Below are positions 1-4,997 of a stretch of DNA of 5,050 bases, one piece after another (within the stretch, counting starts at the first letter, position 1; every line of letters starts with the position of its first letter). A program made the position numbers and the translations under genes. Below the pieces are notes generated by a model. It worked only from the letters and a program-made list of their open reading frames with translations. It was not told the DNA's origin and searched no databases. Source of the DNA: Fimbriimonadales bacterium (GTDB lineage: Bacteria > Armatimonadota > Fimbriimonadia > Fimbriimonadales > GBS-DC); the NCBI GenBank assembly GCA_026416065.1, contig JAOAFW010000362.1:1-5050 (forward strand), in the 5' to 3' direction.

Positions 1-33
1 TCTCGTGGGCTCGGAGATGTGTATAAGAGACAG
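1..33 (+). other. Nextera Read-2 adapter remnant (sequencing artefact)
   Basis: The first 33 bases match the Illumina Nextera Read-2 transposase adapter, lacking only its first G. The last 19 bases (15-33, AGATGTGTATAAGAGACAG) are the Tn5 mosaic end. The upstream part (1-14) is the synthetic adapter tail, which no natural Tn5 end carries. Translated in the frame of the following gene it gives the peptide MGSEMCIRDS, an artefact seen in database proteins. Genomic sequence starts at about base 34. The adapter should be trimmed and the apparent GTG start at 5 ignored. Confidence 0.98.
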
Positions 34-34
34 C

Positions 35-703
35 TACGAAGTCGTTGGGCGCATTGCCTACAAGGGCGACACGGGCTTTCGCAGCCTCGACGATCGCGTA
101 TATGTCCCCTTGCCCACCGCCATGCGCCGTCTGATGGGGCAACGCCACTTAGACGCTATTAATATTCAAGCGCGCCGCTCCGACCAGATGGCGGAGACGC
201 AGACCTGCGTGGAGGAAGCCCTCGCCCGCGCCCACAAAATCCCCCCTGACGGCGATCTGGACTTCCGTGTGTTCAATCAGGGCGACTTCGTCGAGACCGT
301 CGAGGCGACGGCGCAGACCTTCACTTTCCTGCTGGGCGGTGTCGCGCTTGTGTCGCTGATTGTGGGCGGTATTGGTATCATGAACATCATGCTGGTCTCC
401 GTGACGGAGCGCACGCGCGAAATTGGCTTGCGCAAGGCGATTGGCGCGACGAAGTTCAACATCCTGCTGCAGTTCCTGATTGAGTCGGTGGTGGTGAGCG
501 TGTTGGGCGGCTTGATTGGGATTGCGCTGGGCTACTGGGCAGCGGGCTACATCAGCACGCAGGCGAACTGGAAGGTGCTGGTTCCTGTGGAGGGCGTGAT
601 GATGGCGTTCGGCTTCGCGGCGTTTATCGGGGTGTTCTTCGGCTTGTATCCCGCCTGGCGCGCGGCACAACTCCAGCCGATAGAGGCGCTGCGGTATGAG
701 TAG
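35..703 (+). CDS. MacB/FtsX-family ABC transporter permease, C-terminal part (5' end missing)
   Basis: About 222 real residues remain, ending at the TAG at 701-703. The N-terminal part lies beyond the contig end. What is left is the end of the extracytoplasmic MacB-type domain followed by the FtsX-like permease domain with three hydrophobic segments, at roughly 315-395, 470-550 and 580-650. After the first segment comes the family signature: IVGGIGIMNIMLVSV, then TEREREIGLRKAIGA-like sequence read here as TERTREIGLRKAIGA, on the cytoplasmic side. The C-terminus GLYPAWRAAQLQPIEALRYE is also typical. Such permeases work with a separate or fused ATPase and often a periplasmic adaptor to move lipoproteins, peptides or antibiotics by mechanotransmission. 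No partner gene is visible, so the substrate cannot be assigned. The gene ends 50 bp before the sugar-isomerase-like gene on the same strand, so the two may be cotranscribed. Confidence 0.93.
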   Translation, partial: YEVVGRIAYKGDTGFRSLDDRVYVPLPTAMRRLMGQRHLDAINIQARRSDQMAETQTCVEEALARAHKIPPDGDLDFRVFNQGDFVETVEATAQTFTFLLGGVALVSLIVGGIGIMNIMLVSVTERTREIGLRKAIGATKFNILLQFLIESVVVSVLGGLIGIALGYWAAGYISTQANWKVLVPVEGVMMAFGFAAFIGVFFGLYPAWRAAQLQPIEALRYE

Positions 704-753
704 CGACTTGCCACGCAGGAACCCGGAAGGCTATCGCGAAAATTACCCCCGCT

Positions 754-1509
754 ATGGCGATTAAGGTCGGAGTTCAACTCTATTCAGTGCGTGACGATTG
801 CAAGCGCGACCTCCCCTACACCTTAGCGGAGGTCGCGAAGATTGGCTATGCCGGCGTGGAGTTCGCGGGCTACTACGACTACGACGCAGCGACTCTGCGC
901 AAGATGCTCGACGAGAACGGGCTGGAATGCTGTGGCACGCACATCGGCTTGGACGCACTGCTCGGCGATAACTTGCAGCGCACGCTGGAGTTCCACGCCA
1001 CGCTGAAGTGCCCCTACCTAATTGTGCCGGGCTTGCCCCCCGAGCGCACGGCGTCGCGCGACGCATGGCTGGAAACGGCGCAGATTTTCAACGAGATTGC
1101 TGAGAAAATCAAGCCGCACGGCTTCCGCACAGGATACCACAATCACTGGATCGAGTTTCAACCTTTCGAGAACGGCGAACTGCCGTGGGATGTGTTCTTC
1201 AGCCACACCAGCCCCGATGTGATTATGCAGATTGATACGGGGAACGCGTTGCACGGCGGGGCACACGCCGCGCCGTTCGTGCGCAAATATCCGGGACGCG
1301 CCCTCACTGTCCACTGCAAGGAGTTCTCCAGCACAAACAATAGCGCAGTAATCGGCGAGGGCGAGGTCCAGTGGGCGGACTTCTTCGACGCATGCGAGAC
1401 CGTCGGCGGTACCCAGTGGTACATCGTGGAGCAGGAGACCTATGCCCACACGCCGCTGGAGACGATTCAGCTCTGCTTCGAAGCGATGAAGCGGATGGGG
1501 AAGGTGTGA
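754..1509 (+). CDS. Sugar phosphate isomerase/epimerase-like TIM-barrel protein (AP endonuclease 2 / xylose isomerase-like fold)
   Basis: The product is 251 residues, a normal length for the family, with no signal peptide, so it is probably cytoplasmic. The start MAIKVGVQLYSVRDD is the usual first beta strand of this fold. YHNHWIEF (128-135), MQIDTGNA (158-165), VHCKE (186-190), GEGEVQW (201-207) and WYIVEQE (222-228) follow in the family order. They carry the likely divalent-metal ligands E134, D161, H187 and E226 or E228. Relatives include inosose dehydratase (IolE), hydroxypyruvate isomerase and keto-sugar epimerases. I cannot choose among these substrates. ATG 754 is the only good start: the next upstream codons in frame lead back to a stop at 697-699. 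There is no convincing Shine-Dalgarno site; GGAAGG at 725-730 is too far away. Translation may depend on reinitiation after the permease. The gene converges on trpD across a REP-like hairpin pair. Confidence 0.9.
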   Translation: MAIKVGVQLYSVRDDCKRDLPYTLAEVAKIGYAGVEFAGYYDYDAATLRKMLDENGLECCGTHIGLDALLGDNLQRTLEFHATLKCPYLIVPGLPPERTASRDAWLETAQIFNEIAEKIKPHGFRTGYHNHWIEFQPFENGELPWDVFFSHTSPDVIMQIDTGNALHGGAHAAPFVRKYPGRALTVHCKEFSSTNNSAVIGEGEVQWADFFDACETVGGTQWYIVEQETYAHTPLETIQLCFEAMKRMGKV

Positions 1510-1518
1510 GGGATTATT

Positions 1519-1579
1519 CGTCAGTGGGGACGCTGACGCTACGAGCGTGCTTTGCGTAGCATCGGCGTCCCCACCGATG
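1519..1579. repeat. Inverted pair of REP-like palindromes (BIME-like)
   Basis: Two 20-base imperfect palindromes lie in inverted orientation. One is at 1519-1538, followed by CTACG (1539-1543), which reads CGTAG on the minus strand. The other is at 1560-1579, preceded by CGTAG (1555-1559) on the plus strand. Eleven bases (1544-1554) separate them. Each forms an 8-bp stem around a 4-base loop (GGGA, or TCCC on the other strand). The GTAG next to one side of each stem matches the layout of REP elements mobilised by RAYT (REP-associated Y1 transposase) proteins. Differences between the copies are compensated across the stem. A third copy is at 4691-4714. No RAYT gene is in this window. Confidence 0.75.
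1521..1577. terminator. Long hairpin between convergent genes, possible bidirectional transcription end
   Basis: As a unit, the REP pair folds into one long hairpin. Arms 1524-1543 and 1555-1574 pair over 20 positions with one G-U and one C-A exception, and extend by two more pairs (1521-1522 with 1576-1577) past a mismatch. The loop is 11 bases. It starts 11 bases after the sugar-isomerase-like stop and ends 11 bases from the trpD stop, so it could limit read-through and protect 3' ends in both directions. Neither side has a run of T, so it is not a standard intrinsic terminator. The termination role is inference. Confidence 0.45.
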
Positions 1580-1588
1580 AACTTACGC

Positions 1589-2617
1589 TTACCCCCTGCA
1601 CTCCTGGGTATACGCAATAAAATCCTCTAGGGTCTCTTCAGCGCGTCCCGATTCAATCGCGCGCATCGCCAGCAGGATTCCGTCACGAATATCGTCCACG
1701 CGCCCGGCAACCCACAGCGCGACGCCCGCGCTGGGCAGAATAGCGCGCATGCGCCGTTCATCGTCACCCGTAATTGCTAAGCGCAGAATCTGCGCATTCT
1801 CCTGCGGCGTCTCACCCGGTAGCAGCGCGCTTTCGGGCAGAGGCTCCAACCCCAAATCACTCGGGGTGAACTCAAAAGTCTCAATCGTGCCGTCGGGCTT
1901 GAGATGCGCGGCGACCGTGACCCCAATCGGCGATACTTCGTCTAACCCGTCCATCCCGTGAACGACCAGCGCCCTCTCCGTTCCAAGTTCTGCCAGCGCC
2001 TCGGCGATGAGCGTGAGCCACTCCCAGCCGAACACGCCCAACAGCTGCTTGCGCGCGTTGGCAGGGTTCGTGAGCGGTCCCAGCAGGTTGAACACTGTGC
2101 GCACGCCCAGCTCCCGACGCACGGGGGCGACATGACGCATCGCAGGATGGTGCAGCGGCGCAAACATAAAGCCCACCCCCACCTGCTCAATCCCCTGAGC
2201 AATCTGCTCCGGCGTCAGGTTCAGGTTCACGCCCAACGCCTCCAGCACGTCCGCGCTGCCACAACGACTGCTCACCGCGCGGTTGCCATGCTTGGCAATT
2301 GGGACGCCCGCCGCCGCAACCACAAATGCCGTCGCAGTGGAGAGATTCCATGTTTTCAGCCTATCGCCCCCCGTGCCACAGGTATCCAGCAAATCGGGGT
2401 TATCGATAGGCACTTTCACTGAATGTGCGCGCATCGCCCGCGCGAAGCCGATGAGTTCCTGTAGCGTCTCCCCCCGTGTGCGCATCGTCATCAACACGCC
2501 TGCGATTTGTACGGGCGTGAGCGCACCCTGCATCATCGCGTCCATCAGGGTCTCGGCTTGCGTCGCGTCCAAGTCGTCTCCTTCCAGCACGCGCTTAGTG
2601 AGCGCTGTGAGCTCCAT
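1589..2617 (-). CDS. trpD: Anthranilate phosphoribosyltransferase
   Basis: This enzyme joins anthranilate to PRPP to give phosphoribosyl-anthranilate in tryptophan synthesis and acts in the cytoplasm as a dimer. From the ATG at 2617 the protein has 342 residues, the usual size. The helical N-terminal domain (1-70) is followed by the PRPP-binding GTGGD (81-85). Then come NLSTATAFVVAAAG (91-104), KHGNRAVSSRCGSADVLEALG (109-129, conserved), the anthranilate-side segment RRELGVRTVFNLLGPLTNPA (167-186) and HGMDGLDE (220-227), whose D226-E227 is the Mg-binding pair. The frame is open to 2728, but the 37 extra residues are not TrpD-like and run through the divergent promoter region. An ATG at 2623 would add only two residues; neither start has a clear Shine-Dalgarno site. 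On the minus strand TATATT (2630-2625) lies just upstream, so a nearly leaderless message is possible. It stands alone here, away from other trp genes. Confidence 0.96.
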   Translation of the reverse strand: MELTALTKRVLEGDDLDATQAETLMDAMMQGALTPVQIAGVLMTMRTRGETLQELIGFARAMRAHSVKVPIDNPDLLDTCGTGGDRLKTWNLSTATAFVVAAAGVPIAKHGNRAVSSRCGSADVLEALGVNLNLTPEQIAQGIEQVGVGFMFAPLHHPAMRHVAPVRRELGVRTVFNLLGPLTNPANARKQLLGVFGWEWLTLIAEALAELGTERALVVHGMDGLDEVSPIGVTVAAHLKPDGTIETFEFTPSDLGLEPLPESALLPGETPQENAQILRLAITGDDERRMRAILPSAGVALWVAGRVDDIRDGILLAMRAIESGRAEETLEDFIAYTQECRG

Positions 2618-2699
2618 ACCCATAAATATACCCGCTCGCGTTAATTTACATTTCCCAACAATCTGCGGTTCTGAAGCAGGAGTTGCCTTAAAATCGATG

Positions 2700-2705
2700 T
2701 ATAAT
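2700..2705 (+). promoter_or_regulatory. -10 box of the secreted dockerin-protein promoter
   Basis: TATAAT is a perfect sigma-70 -10 hexamer, 42 bases before the start codon, in the 130-bp divergent region. A TTG-type -35 is present (TTGCCT, 2683-2688), but the spacer is only 11 bases, so it cannot serve. At 17 bases upstream the sequence is not -35-like. The promoter may therefore need an activator or act through the -10 alone. Predicted transcription starts fall near 2711-2713, just before the operator-like dyad. Confidence 0.45.
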
Positions 2706-2711
2706 ATGCAT

Positions 2712-2731
2712 GCGTTGAAGCGTTTCAACGC
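2712..2731. promoter_or_regulatory. LacI/GalR-family-like operator dyad
   Basis: GCGTTGAAGCGTTTCAACGC is a 20-base dyad, symmetric at nine of ten position pairs around a central CG. Its core TTGAAGCGTTTCAA (2715-2728) differs at one base from TTGAAACGTTTCAA, a typical LacI-family operator with central CpG. It begins 6 bases after the -10 box and ends one base before the Shine-Dalgarno site, so a bound repressor would block transcription start or early elongation of the secreted-protein gene. As RNA it would form an 8-bp stem with a GCGU loop near the 5' end, which could instead affect stability or ribosome access. The regulator is not in the window. Confidence 0.55.
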
Positions 2732-2732
2732 G

Positions 2733-2739
2733 AAGGAGG
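2733..2739 (+). promoter_or_regulatory. Strong Shine-Dalgarno site that fixes the start at 2748
   Basis: AAGGAGG lies 8 bases before ATG 2748. It decides the start, because the reading frame is open as far back as 2283 through sequence that is antisense to trpD. The signal peptide begins exactly at this ATG, which agrees. Confidence 0.85.
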
Positions 2740-2747
2740 CTCAAGCA

Positions 2748-3920
2748 ATGAAGCGTACATATTGGTGGACTGGCGTTTTACTCAGCGCGTTCCTCGTGGC
2801 GAGCGCGCCCGCGCAGATTATCTACTCGTTCGAGACTACCGACCTGCACGGCTACGCCGATGACGCAGGCGACGGATGGCAAGTGTTCCGCGCTACGACG
2901 GGTGTGACGCACGGCGAGTACTCAATGGGCATCCAGTGGCCTGGTGGTTTCCGCTGGCTGTTTGGTAACGGCGTGCGCGATGAGCTGCTACCCTACCTGC
3001 AGGTCAGCAAGAAACTGCTGCTGGACACGACCGTACCGCAAAACCGCAGCGTGCCCTGGGCGAACATGGTCGTGTCGCTGAACGGTCCTGCGGGCTATGA
3101 TTGGAATCAGGCGCCGGGGCAAGTTGGGCTGCCGCGTCAGGCAGGAACGCGCACGGTTCTGATTGACCTCGAATCGCTGCCGCTGCCAAATCCGAATGTG
3201 GATTGGTTCCAGCTTAACTTCGGTTTTAACGCAGGCGCGTCGCACGAAATCTACCTCGACAATCTGCGCCTGTACCGCAGCGCGTGCGAGATGAGGGCGT
3301 TCACCTTCGACAACGACCTGCAGGGGTTCAATATCGGTACGAATCAGGTGGGCATCACCCTCACTTGGGTGGACGGCAAGATGCGTGCGGCGAGCACAGG
3401 CGGGTTCAAGTGGCTGTTCAACGGCGGAGAGGATGGTAGCGTACCCAACCTGGCGGCGATGGTGCGGCGCGGCGACCTCGTGGTGATGGACGTGACGATT
3501 GTGCAAGCGCCGCCCGCGGGTTGGGGCAATATGATTATGTCGATCAACAGCCCCGCAGGATGGGGGCAGTCGGACTACACAGCGGAAATCGCGCAGGGAA
3601 ACAACACCTTCACACGCACGATCGCGCTGGACTATCGCGGCGTCGCGCTGCCTGATAGCGATAGCCCCGCCTACTGCCTGCTCAACCTTGGCATCAACTC
3701 AGGCGGTCCGATGACGATCGACATTGACAACATCCGCATCTATCGCCGCGCGGTTGAAGGCGACGTGAACTGCGACGGCTGCGTGGACGACGCGGACCTG
3801 CTCATCGTGCTGTTCGAGTTCGGCAGCACGGCAATCACTCCCGCCGACATCAACAGTGACCGTGTGGTGGATGATGCTGACCTGCTGACGGTACTGTTTA
3901 ACTTTGGCACCGGGTGCTAA
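2748..3920 (+). CDS. Secreted protein with duplicated beta-sandwich-like domain and C-terminal dockerin-like repeats
   Basis: The product has 390 residues. Residues 1-22 are a Sec signal peptide (KR, hydrophobic core LLSAFLVASAPA, cleavage after APA). Two copies of one domain follow, about 24-177 and 182-333. Matching blocks are GGFRWLFGNG/GGFKWLFNGG (67-76/218-227), WANMVVSLNGPAG/WGNMIMSINSPAG, FQLNFGFNAG/CLLNLGINSG and IYLDNLRLYR/IDIDNIRIYR. The last block, xxDNxRxY, is typical of the closing strand of carbohydrate-binding jelly rolls, so sugar binding is a reasonable guess. No catalytic domain is recognised. Residues 338-387 hold two dockerin type-I-like calcium loops: DVNCDGCVDDAD (339-350) and DINSDRVVDDAD (367-378), with D/N at loop positions 1, 3, 5, 9 and 12. 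They should bind calcium and perhaps a cohesin. It is a single-gene unit under its own promoter and operator-like site, and may attach the cell or other enzymes to polysaccharide. Confidence 0.88.
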   Translation: MKRTYWWTGVLLSAFLVASAPAQIIYSFETTDLHGYADDAGDGWQVFRATTGVTHGEYSMGIQWPGGFRWLFGNGVRDELLPYLQVSKKLLLDTTVPQNRSVPWANMVVSLNGPAGYDWNQAPGQVGLPRQAGTRTVLIDLESLPLPNPNVDWFQLNFGFNAGASHEIYLDNLRLYRSACEMRAFTFDNDLQGFNIGTNQVGITLTWVDGKMRAASTGGFKWLFNGGEDGSVPNLAAMVRRGDLVVMDVTIVQAPPAGWGNMIMSINSPAGWGQSDYTAEIAQGNNTFTRTIALDYRGVALPDSDSPAYCLLNLGINSGGPMTIDIDNIRIYRRAVEGDVNCDGCVDDADLLIVLFEFGSTAITPADINSDRVVDDADLLTVLFNFGTGC

Positions 3921-3928
3921 CCTTCCAC

Positions 3929-3966
3929 CCTGTTCCCCTCGCCCGCATCTGGGAGAGGGGAACAGG
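3929..3966. terminator. Strong hairpin between convergent genes
   Basis: Arms CCTGTTCCCCTC (3929-3940) and GAGGGGAACAGG (3955-3966) pair perfectly over 12 bp. After a G-A mismatch, CCC (3942-3944) pairs with GGG (3951-3953) around a 6-base loop. It lies 8 bases after the secreted-protein stop and 3 bases from the stop of the opposing phage-like gene. Neither side has a T run, so it is not a canonical intrinsic terminator, but it may end or protect both transcripts. Its core resembles the CCCTC-CCC/GGG-GAGGG palindromes that recur between genes in many bacteria, so it may also be a dispersed repeat. Confidence 0.6.
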
Positions 3967-3969
3967 ATG

Positions 3970-4278
3970 TCAAACGACGGGTTCCAGTAGAAGCAATCGA
4001 TAAACCGGCACGTCATTCAGCCGGAACGCCAGTTGCCACAGGATGCGGTAGCTCACGTTGCGCCAGAGCAGGATGGTGTTGCTCGGCAGGTTCGTGGTGG
4101 GAGCGACCGCGACTGCCCACAGTGGGCGGGGCAGCTCACCGAGTTCATCGGGGCTAAACCGCCAGCGGAGCAGTCCCGCAGGCGGCTGGAAAAACAGACC
4201 GCGATAGGTTTGCTCGCCCACAAGGAACAACTCCCCGTAGCGGTGCAGCCAGTAGTGGAAGCATTCGCGCAGGATCAC
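3970..4278 (-). CDS. Small protein of phage-like operon, possible head-closure protein
   Basis: I do not recognise this 102-residue protein by sequence. It starts MILRECFHYWLHRYGELFLVG and ends LLLLEPVV, has no signal peptide or clear membrane helix, and is rich in aromatic residues (W, Y, F) like small phage joining proteins. The start is GTG at 4278: its last base overlaps the TGA of the connector gene as GTGA, and an AGGAGG lies 7 bases upstream. The longer open frame to 4473 is only a shadow of the connector gene. In siphophage genomes the gene after a gp6-like connector often encodes a head-closure (stopper) or tail-completion protein; that role is inferred from position only. It is the last gene of the operon and ends 3 bases from a strong hairpin. 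Confidence 0.75.
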   Translation of the reverse strand: MILRECFHYWLHRYGELFLVGEQTYRGLFFQPPAGLLRWRFSPDELGELPRPLWAVAVAPTTNLPSNTILLWRNVSYRILWQLAFRLNDVPVYRLLLLEPVV

Positions 4279-4673
4279 GGCGTCTCCTCCTCGCGCTGAC
4301 GGTAGACGAACAGTAGCTGCGCGTCGCGCTTCAGGAACGGCTTGAGGCGGGCGTAGCCCTGCGCCTTGAGACCGCTGGGGTCGGCAGGATCGCGCAGGGC
4401 AGGAGGCGCGACCTGAAGCCAGCCGAGCCGAAAGCCCGTCCACGCTCCTAACTCGCGATAGAAAGTCGCGCACATCTCGCCGGCGATAATCTCCAGTGCG
4501 CCCAGCCTAAGTGTCGCCAACAGGTCGGGATCGTTGCTGTTGAGAGAGTTCGGCTCGATGGCGTAGCGCACTGCAGGCAACATTTCGCCAATCAGCGCGT
4601 CGATTTCGGCATCATACTCGTTGCTTGTAATACGCAGTTTGCGTTTCACATCGGCGCGGGATACGGTGAGCAT
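4275..4673 (-). CDS. Probable phage gp6-like head-tail connector protein
   Basis: The product has 132 residues, within the range of gp6-like (HK97 gp6/SPP1 gp15-type) connectors. These form a ring below the portal and link the capsid to the tail. The N-terminus MLTVSRADVKRKLRI followed by SNEYDAEIDALIGEMLPAVRYAIE matches the family habit: a short strand, 'VKxxLxI', an acidic turn, then a long helix with regularly spaced hydrophobics. A second helix follows (DLLATLRLGALEIIAGEMCATFYRELG in outline, 50-76). The C-terminus has an aromatic strand, LLFVYRQ (120-126). ATG 4673 has GGAGGG (4685-4680 on the minus strand) 6 bases upstream. It overlaps the next gene by 4 bases, indicating translational coupling. 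A REP-like element separates it from the gene before it. Family assignment is by pattern, not search; sequence identity in this family is always low. Confidence 0.65.
   Translation of the reverse strand: MLTVSRADVKRKLRITSNEYDAEIDALIGEMLPAVRYAIEPNSLNSNDPDLLATLRLGALEIIAGEMCATFYRELGAWTGFRLGWLQVAPPALRDPADPSGLKAQGYARLKPFLKRDAQLLFVYRQREEETP
4286..4291 (-). promoter_or_regulatory. Shine-Dalgarno site embedded in the connector gene
   Basis: On the minus strand this reads AGGAGG, inside a GAGGAGGAG run that encodes the Glu-Glu-Glu near the connector C-terminus. It lies 7 bases before GTG 4278 and decides that start over any upstream codon. The GTGA overlap plus the internal site is a normal coupled arrangement. 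Confidence 0.8.
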
Positions 4674-4690
4674 GGTCTTCCCTCCGGAAC

Positions 4691-4714
4691 CGTCGGCGGG
4701 GACGCCGACCTACG
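4691..4714 (-). repeat. Single REP-like palindrome within the phage-like operon
   Basis: This is a third member of the family seen at 1519-1579. The stem GTCGGCG (4692-4698) pairs perfectly with CGCCGAC (4703-4709) around a GGGA loop, and CTACG (4710-4714) follows, reading CGTAG on the minus strand. Compared with the copy at 1519 it has G-C in place of A-T at one stem pair and C-G in place of T-G at another, and it lacks one G before CTACG. It fills most of the 36 bases between the coiled-coil gene and the connector gene. Its GTAG provides the TAG stop of the former. Confidence 0.72.
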
Positions 4715-4985
4715 GCTTGTGGGCGTCCTGCCACTGCGTAATGGCGTGGCGCAGACTCATCAGGGCGTCGCGCACATCGTCCAGCGCGAGTTCCAGCCGC
4801 TCATAGCTCGCCTCCGTGCGGGCGACACTCTCGCGCAGGTAGGCGATAAATTCATCGGTAATCGCTTGCTCCTGACGCTGCGCCGACTCTACCAGCTTGT
4901 CCATGCGCGTCAGTATCTGGCGGGTGAGCAGAAACGCCCAGCCCACCAGCGCACTGATAATCGGGACCAGTTGCGTCCAGTCCAT
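4710..4985 (-). CDS. Small membrane-anchored coiled-coil protein of phage-like operon
   Basis: The product has 91 residues. An N-terminal hydrophobic helix at about 5-23 (LVPIISALVGWAFLL) is followed by a long charged helix at about 25-88 with heptad-like spacing of L, I and A (MDKLVESAQRQEQAITDE onward), probably a coiled coil. The topology (short N-terminus outside or in the membrane, long soluble helix) resembles BhlA/UviB-type holin-like proteins and some phage-encoded small membrane proteins, but I cannot assign it from sequence. ATG 4985 has AAGGAGGG 5 bases upstream, which is strong. The TAG stop is within a REP-like repeat, so the present C-terminus (WQDAHKP) may not be the original one. 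It sits between an upstream gene and the connector gene on the same strand. Confidence 0.78.
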   Translation of the reverse strand: MDWTQLVPIISALVGWAFLLTRQILTRMDKLVESAQRQEQAITDEFIAYLRESVARTEASYERLELALDDVRDALMSLRHAITQWQDAHKP

Positions 4986-4997
4986 CGCTTCCCTCCT

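Noticed and set aside
15..33. Tn5 mosaic end as a natural transposon end
   Set aside because: It is preceded by the synthetic Nextera tail and sits at the very end of the sequence, so it is library adapter.
149..670. Minus-strand frame opposite the permease
   Set aside because: It is rich in His, Arg and Ala, as expected of an antisense shadow, and has no ribosome site or family match that I can recognise.
2683..2705. TTGCCT plus TATAAT as a standard sigma-70 promoter
   Set aside because: The 11-base spacer is too short for these two boxes to work together; only the -10 box is kept.
2618..2728. N-terminal extension of TrpD by 37 residues
   Set aside because: The extra residues do not resemble TrpD, and the sequence holds the divergent promoter and the operator dyad. 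A start at 2617 gives the usual family length.
2283..2747. Upstream extension of the secreted-protein frame (about 155 more residues)
   Set aside because: It is antisense to trpD and its promoter region. The signal peptide and a strong Shine-Dalgarno site place the start at 2748.
4279..4473. Longer N-terminus for the last phage-like gene
   Set aside because: It lies within the connector gene in another frame, is composition-biased (Arg, Ala, Pro), and the GTGA overlap with its AGGAGG site marks the true start.
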